Source: an uncultured Kouleothrix sp.
GTDB taxonomy: Bacteria; Chloroflexota; Chloroflexia; Chloroflexales; Roseiflexaceae
Direction of reading: 5' to 3'
Assembly: GCA_937858455.1 (NCBI GenBank)
Contig: CALLYN010000257.1
Span: 1-5,769 of the forward strand
Length of the DNA stretch: 5,769 nucleotides
The notes under the pieces were generated by a model that was not told where the DNA came from, did no database searches, and saw nothing but the letters and a program-made list of their open reading frames with translations. Position numbers and translations under genes: made by a program. Of this stretch, positions 1 to 2,695 are shown one piece after another (the stretch's first letter is position 1; each line of letters opens with the position of its first letter).

Positions 1-384
1 CGCCAGCTGCTCGGCGACCCGATCTGGGAGCTGCGGCTGGCCGCCCCGGCCGAGCACCTAGCCGAGTCGCTCGGCGGCCTCGCGCCGGTCGAGGCGCTCG
101 GCGACGACTGGGTGCAGTTCCGCTGCACCGATCCCGCGCGCGTCAACCCGCTGATCGTCAGCCGCCTGGCGGCGCGCGGGCTGCCGATCGTCGGCCTGGC
201 CGAGCTGCCGCGCAGCCTCGAAGACGTATACCTGAGCATCGTGGCCGACGAGCGCGGCGAGCGCGGGGCCTGGAGCGCCGACGGCGACAATGCGCCAGGC
301 CCGCAAGGCGGCGGTGAAGCAGCTGATCCCGCTGCCTCACTCTCCGAAGATCTGCTTGTCGGAGACAAGGAGGTGCAGCAGTGA
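1..384 (+). CDS. ABC transporter ATP-binding protein, C-terminal end (5' truncated)
   Basis: The open frame enters from the left edge in frame 1 and ends at TGA 382-384; about 127 residues are visible. The nucleotide-binding core (Walker A, signature, Walker B) lies outside the window. What remains is the C-terminal regulatory tail typical of ABC-2 exporter ATPases, ending in the family-like stretch RSLEDVYLSIVADE (compare SLEDVFL in DrrA/CcmA-type ATPases), followed by a polar Gly/Pro/Ala-rich extension of about 45 residues. The last four bases (GTGA, 381-384) overlap the start of the permease gene, so the two are almost certainly one operon and their products one transporter, with this protein on the cytoplasmic face. 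The substrate cannot be told. The assignment rests on the tail motif plus the adjacent permease; the missing 5' end keeps it short of certain. Confidence 0.8.
   Translation, partial: RQLLGDPIWELRLAAPAEHLAESLGGLAPVEALGDDWVQFRCTDPARVNPLIVSRLAARGLPIVGLAELPRSLEDVYLSIVADERGERGAWSADGDNAPGPQGGGEAADPAASLSEDLLVGDKEVQQ
341..375 (+). promoter_or_regulatory. Hairpin abutting a strong Shine-Dalgarno at the ATPase/permease junction
   Basis: TCTCCGA (341-347) and TCGGAGA (359-365) form a perfect 7-bp inverted repeat with an 11-nt loop. Two bases later comes AAGGAGGTG (367-375), a near-perfect ribosome binding site 7 nt upstream of the GTG start at 381. This site decides the permease start. The hairpin lies inside the ATPase coding frame, so translating ribosomes would melt it; that arrangement fits translational coupling of the two subunits. 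The coupling role is inference. Confidence 0.6.
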
Positions 385-1847
385 GCATCAGCGCGATCCG
401 CACAATCACCTGGCGCGAGGTCGGCGACACGCTCACCGACTGGCGCATCCTGGCGCCGATGTTCATCCTGGCGTTTGTGCTGCCGCTGCTGCTGGTGAGC
501 GCGGCCAACTTTGCCATCCGCTTCATCGCCGACGACACCACCGTGCCGCTGCTGGTGCCGTTCGTGATGCTGCTGGTCGGCTTCATCCCGGCGTCGTTCT
601 CGCTGATCACCGCGCTCGAGACGTTCGTGGGCGAGCGCGAGCGCAACAGCCTCGAGGCGCTGCTGGCCATGCCGATCTCCGATGGCGCGCTGTACCTCGG
701 CAAGCTCGCCTCGTCGCTGCTGCCGCCGCTGATCTCGGCCTTCACCGCCATGGGCGTGTTCTGCACCGCACTGTGGCTGGGCTACCCGCAGCTGTTCGCG
801 CGCGGGCTCACCGCCGAGTACATACTGGTGATCGTGCTGCTGATCACCGCCAAGGCGATCGTGATGGTCGCCAGCGCGGTGATCATCTCGAGCCATACCA
901 CCAGCGTGCGCGCCGCCAACCTGCTGGCCAGCTTTGTGCTGCTGCCCACCGCCTCGGTGGTGCAGCTCGAGGCCATTCTGATCATCGGGCGCACCGCGCG
1001 CGCCTGGGCGGTGCTGTGGCTGATTGTGCTGCTGCTCGCGGTGATCGCCATCGCGCTGATCCGCACCGGCATGGGCGCGTTCAACCGCGAGGAGATTTTG
1101 TCGCGCGAGCACGAGCAGCTGAACCTGCGCCAGGTCGGCCGCACCTGGATGACGTTTTTTCGCGAGTACCGGCCCGCCGGCGTCGCGCCCGAGGCCTACG
1201 CACACCAGCGCTTTTCGCCCGGCCGGTTCTACCGCCGCGAGCTGCCGGCGCTGCTGCGCGACTACCGGCTGCCGATCGCGGTAGCGCTTATCGCCGCGCT
1301 GGGCGGGCTGCTGAGCGGCGGCTACATCGGCAGCACCTACCGCGTGCGCCCGCTCGAAGCCTACCTCGAAAATATCGGCCGCGCGCCGATGCCGAGCCTG
1401 GGGCTGGGGCTGGGGATCGCAATCAACAACATGCGCGTAGCCGCGCTCTCGGGGATCTTCTCGCTGTTTGTGTTCGGCGTTTTCGCGTTTCTGGTGCCGG
1501 CGGTGGCGTTCGCGCAGATCAGCTTTGTGGCAGGGTCGCTGGCCGGCCGCGGCGGCAGCTGGCTGGCGCTCGGGCACGGCAGCCCGCTGCAGTTCGTGCT
1601 GGCCTACGTGCTGCCGCACGGCATTGTCGAGCTGCCCACGGCGATGCTGGGCGCCGCGCTGGGCCTGCGCGTCGGCGCCGCGCTCATGGCCCCGCCGCAG
1701 GGCTTCACCGTCGGCCAGAATATCTTGTGGTCGCTGGCGCAGCTCGCCAAAATGTGGCTGTTTGTGCTGGTTCCGCTGTTCCTGCTGGCCGGCCTGATCG
1801 AGGGGCTGATCTCGCCGCTGGTGATTGTGGCGCTCTACGGCGCCTGA
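381..1847 (+). CDS. ABC-2-type permease fused to a SpoIIM/DUF95-like membrane domain
   Basis: A 488-residue integral membrane protein starting at GTG 381 (AGGAGG 7 nt upstream, overlapping the ATPase stop). The N-terminal half (residues 1 to about 230) has about six hydrophobic segments, near 23-42, 55-79, 111-133, 146-171, 178-202 and 207-228. After the second lies the ABC-2 permease signature region ETFVGERERNSLEALLAMPIS, split here as ETFVGERERN (80-89) and SLEALLAMPIS (90-100). A charged, Arg/Glu-rich cytoplasmic stretch follows (about 230-295), then another hydrophobic segment at 297-316. The C-terminal half (about 345-488) looks like the SpoIIM/DUF95 family: NNMRVA (349-354), LPHGIVELP (411-419) and AGLIEGLISP (470-479) are the spaced hallmarks, with hydrophobic spans between them. 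Ordinary ABC-2 permeases are about 250-ish residues, so this protein is close to double length. Its likely role is the membrane subunit of an exporter driven by the upstream ATPase. SpoIIM in Bacillus works with SpoIID/SpoIIP at the engulfing septum; DUF95 proteins in non-sporulators have no settled function. The substrate is unknown. The permease call is strong; the SpoIIM assignment is by remembered motif resemblance. Confidence 0.85.
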   Translation: MSISAIRTITWREVGDTLTDWRILAPMFILAFVLPLLLVSAANFAIRFIADDTTVPLLVPFVMLLVGFIPASFSLITALETFVGERERNSLEALLAMPISDGALYLGKLASSLLPPLISAFTAMGVFCTALWLGYPQLFARGLTAEYILVIVLLITAKAIVMVASAVIISSHTTSVRAANLLASFVLLPTASVVQLEAILIIGRTARAWAVLWLIVLLLAVIAIALIRTGMGAFNREEILSREHEQLNLRQVGRTWMTFFREYRPAGVAPEAYAHQRFSPGRFYRRELPALLRDYRLPIAVALIAALGGLLSGGYIGSTYRVRPLEAYLENIGRAPMPSLGLGLGIAINNMRVAALSGIFSLFVFGVFAFLVPAVAFAQISFVAGSLAGRGGSWLALGHGSPLQFVLAYVLPHGIVELPTAMLGAALGLRVGAALMAPPQGFTVGQNILWSLAQLAKMWLFVLVPLFLLAGLIEGLISPLVIVALYGA

Positions 1848-1853
1848 GGCGCC
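1839..1853 (+). other. Inverted repeat whose loop is the permease stop codon
   Basis: GGCGCC (1839-1844) and GGCGCC (1848-1853) are identical, self-palindromic hexamers separated only by the stop codon TGA, giving a 6-bp GC stem with a 3-nt loop. No T tract follows (the next bases are GCTGCGATG), so this is not a canonical intrinsic terminator. It could slow polymerase or protect the 3' end of the transcript. It is the only terminator-like structure seen between the permease gene and the rplI promoter. Confidence 0.4.
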
Positions 1854-1867
1854 GCTGCGATGCCGCG

Positions 1868-1897
1868 TTGACGCGCGCGCCGCCCCTATGGTATCAT
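1868..1897 (+). promoter_or_regulatory. Sigma-70-type promoter for rplI
   Basis: A -35 box TTGACG (1868-1873; 5 of 6 consensus bases) is followed by an 18-nt spacer and a -10 box TATCAT (1892-1897; 5 of 6). A TGG at 1889-1891 directly before the -10 supplies an extended -10 (TGn) element. Transcription should begin near 1904, giving an untranslated leader of about 98 nt before rplI. It is the best promoter by consensus in the window, and it gives rplI its own transcription start, independent of the ABC genes. Confidence 0.75.
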
Positions 1898-1916
1898 AGC
1901 CTGCACTGTTAACCGC

Positions 1917-1970
1917 GCAGCCGAGTGGCTGCCTACTCCCTCTGAGCCGGTAGCGGCGCCACGCCGCTAC
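1917..1970 (+). promoter_or_regulatory. Two-hairpin 5' leader of rplI
   Basis: Two perfect stem-loops lie in the leader between the predicted transcription start and rplI. The first is GCAGCC (1917-1922), loop GAGT, GGCTGC (1927-1932). The second is GTAGCGGCG (1950-1958), loop CCA, CGCCGCTAC (1962-1970), nine uninterrupted pairs. Neither is followed by a U run, so they are not classic terminators. Ribosomal protein leaders often bind their own product or a partner protein for feedback control; that role here is inference, and I recognise no known leader family. Confidence 0.5.
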
Positions 1971-2001
1971 GTCGTGGGTTGATGAAGGAACGACCAGGAA
2001 C

Positions 2002-2502
2002 ATGGGCAACAAGATGAAAGTCCTGCTGGTGCAGGACGTCGACAAGCTCGGCAAGTCGGGCGATGTGAAAGAAGTGTCGGGCGGCTACGGCCGCAACTAC
2101 CTGCTGCCGAAGGGCTTCGCCGTGCTGGCCACCAAGGGCCAGGTGAAGCAGGCCGAAGAGCGCCTGGCCGCGCAGCAGAAGCGCCAGCAGGCCGCCCGCA
2201 AAGACGCCGAGGCGCTGGCCGCGCGCATCGCCGGCCAGACGCTGCGCTTCACCGCGCGCGTCGGCGAGCTCGACCGGCTGTATGGCTCGGTCACCAGCGC
2301 CGATATCGCCGAGAAGCTCCGCCAGCAGACGGGCGTCGAAGTCGATCGCCGCAAGATCGACCTCGACGAGCCGATCAAGCGCATTGGCATCTACCCGGTC
2401 AAGGTGCTGCTGATCCAGGGCCTCGAGCCGCTGGTGAATGTGGTTGTCGAGGGCGAGGCCGGCTCGATCGAGCTGCCTGCCGACCCGGACACCGCCGAGT
2501 AG
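2002..2502 (+). CDS. rplI: 50S ribosomal protein L9
   Basis: A 166-residue protein matching L9 throughout. The N-terminal rRNA-binding domain carries the full L9 signature (G-x2-G-x4-V-x2-GY-x2-NYL-x3-G) at residues 17-38, seen as GKSGDV, then GGYGRNYLLPKG. A long charged, Ala/Gln/Arg-rich helix (about 48-76) leads into the C-terminal domain (about 78-155, with SVTSADIAEKL and DLDEPIKRIGIYPVKV). L9 binds 23S rRNA near the L1 stalk and helps maintain reading-frame fidelity. The start is uncertain by four codons: ATG 2002 has AAGGA (1985-1989) 12 nt upstream, while ATG 2014 gives the usual family N-terminus MKVLLVQDV and has AGGA (1996-1999) 14 nt upstream. The acidic C-terminal tail slightly exceeds typical length. 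It precedes dnaB, a pairing common in bacteria, with a 193-nt structured gap between them. Confidence 0.96.
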   Translation: MGNKMKVLLVQDVDKLGKSGDVKEVSGGYGRNYLLPKGFAVLATKGQVKQAEERLAAQQKRQQAARKDAEALAARIAGQTLRFTARVGELDRLYGSVTSADIAEKLRQQTGVEVDRRKIDLDEPIKRIGIYPVKVLLIQGLEPLVNVVVEGEAGSIELPADPDTAE

Positions 2503-2518
2503 AGCGCACGGCGCTAAC

Positions 2519-2559
2519 CTAGCAGCGCTAGTCGTTCGCCGCAGCGGTGGACAACTAGC
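2519..2559 (+). other. Hairpin downstream of rplI with a competing small stem
   Basis: Positions 2527-2541 pair with 2545-2559 around a CAG loop: 15 paired positions with one C/A mismatch (2533/2553) and two G-U wobbles. The outer six pairs, GCTAGT/ACTAGC, are perfect. The segment GCTAG (2527-2531) can instead pair with CTAGC at 2519-2523 around an AGC loop, so the two structures exclude each other. A further small stem, AGCGC/GCGCT (2503-2507/2511-2515), sits right after the rplI stop. No T tract follows, so any terminator role would be non-canonical. Confidence 0.45.
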
Positions 2560-2575
2560 ACAGACATGCGATAAT
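2548..2575 (+). promoter_or_regulatory. Candidate dnaB promoter
   Basis: TGGACA (2548-2553; 5 of 6 to TTGACA) and GATAAT (2570-2575; 5 of 6 to TATAAT) are separated by 16 nt. Transcription would start near 2582, leaving a leader of roughly 115 nt before dnaB. The -35 lies in the right arm of the upstream hairpin and the -10 in the left arm of the following palindrome, so a protein binding the palindrome would block polymerase. Good consensus, no experimental support. Confidence 0.5.
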
Positions 2576-2611
2576 GTGTCACACCCGCAGCGCGGTGTGG
2601 CACATTATCGC
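2568..2611. repeat. 18-bp near-perfect palindrome upstream of dnaB
   Basis: The arm 2568-2585 (GCGATAATGTG then TCACACC) is the reverse complement of 2594-2611 (GGTGTGG then CACATTATCGC) at 17 of 18 positions; the single difference (T2579 against G2600) still pairs as G-U in RNA. The centre is an 8-nt loop, CGCAGCGC. It is either an RNA stem at the start of the dnaB leader or, as DNA, a large two-fold symmetric operator overlapping the -10 box. No U run follows, so it is not an intrinsic terminator. Confidence 0.8.
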
Positions 2612-2623
2612 GTCTAAGGGCCA

Positions 2624-2677
2624 TGTGGATAACTTTGGGGACGAGCTGTAGATGAGCTGCGTAGAGCTTGGGCATAA
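2624..2677 (-). promoter_or_regulatory. DnaA box and a degenerate second copy ahead of dnaB
   Basis: TGTGGATAA (2624-2632) is an exact DnaA box, TTATCCACA, on the minus strand. A related site, TGGGCATAA (2669-2677), differs at two of nine positions. The similarity extends beyond the boxes: GGATAACTTTGGGGA (from 2627) and GGCATAACTGGGGA (from 2671) form an imperfect direct repeat about 45 nt apart. A third weak match, GGTGGACAA (2546-2554), overlaps the promoter candidate. This supports DnaA control of dnaB or an origin-like cluster; the first is more likely because dnaA is not visible nearby. Confidence 0.5.
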
Positions 2678-2679
2678 CT

Positions 2680-2688
2680 GGGGAAAGG
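2680..2688 (+). promoter_or_regulatory. Ribosome binding site of dnaB
   Basis: GGGGAAAGG ends 7 nt before ATG 2696 and provides the AAAGG pairing expected for the ribosome. This, together with the family-like N-terminus that follows, fixes the dnaB start. A GTG at 2692 is out of frame with dnaB. Confidence 0.6.
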
Positions 2689-2695
2689 CACGTGC

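Noticed and set aside
290..1912. 540-codon frame overlapping the permease gene
   Set aside because: Its translation is Arg/Ala-rich with no hydrophobic pattern, while the overlapping frame encodes a coherent membrane protein with a strong SD.
1950..1970. Intrinsic terminator before rplI
   Set aside because: A strong stem but no U tract, and it lies downstream of the rplI promoter, so it is better read as part of the leader.
2503..2695. Replication origin between rplI and dnaB
   Set aside because: Only one perfect DnaA box, no clear AT-rich unwinding region and no dnaA in view; kept only as a secondary possibility for the DnaA sites.
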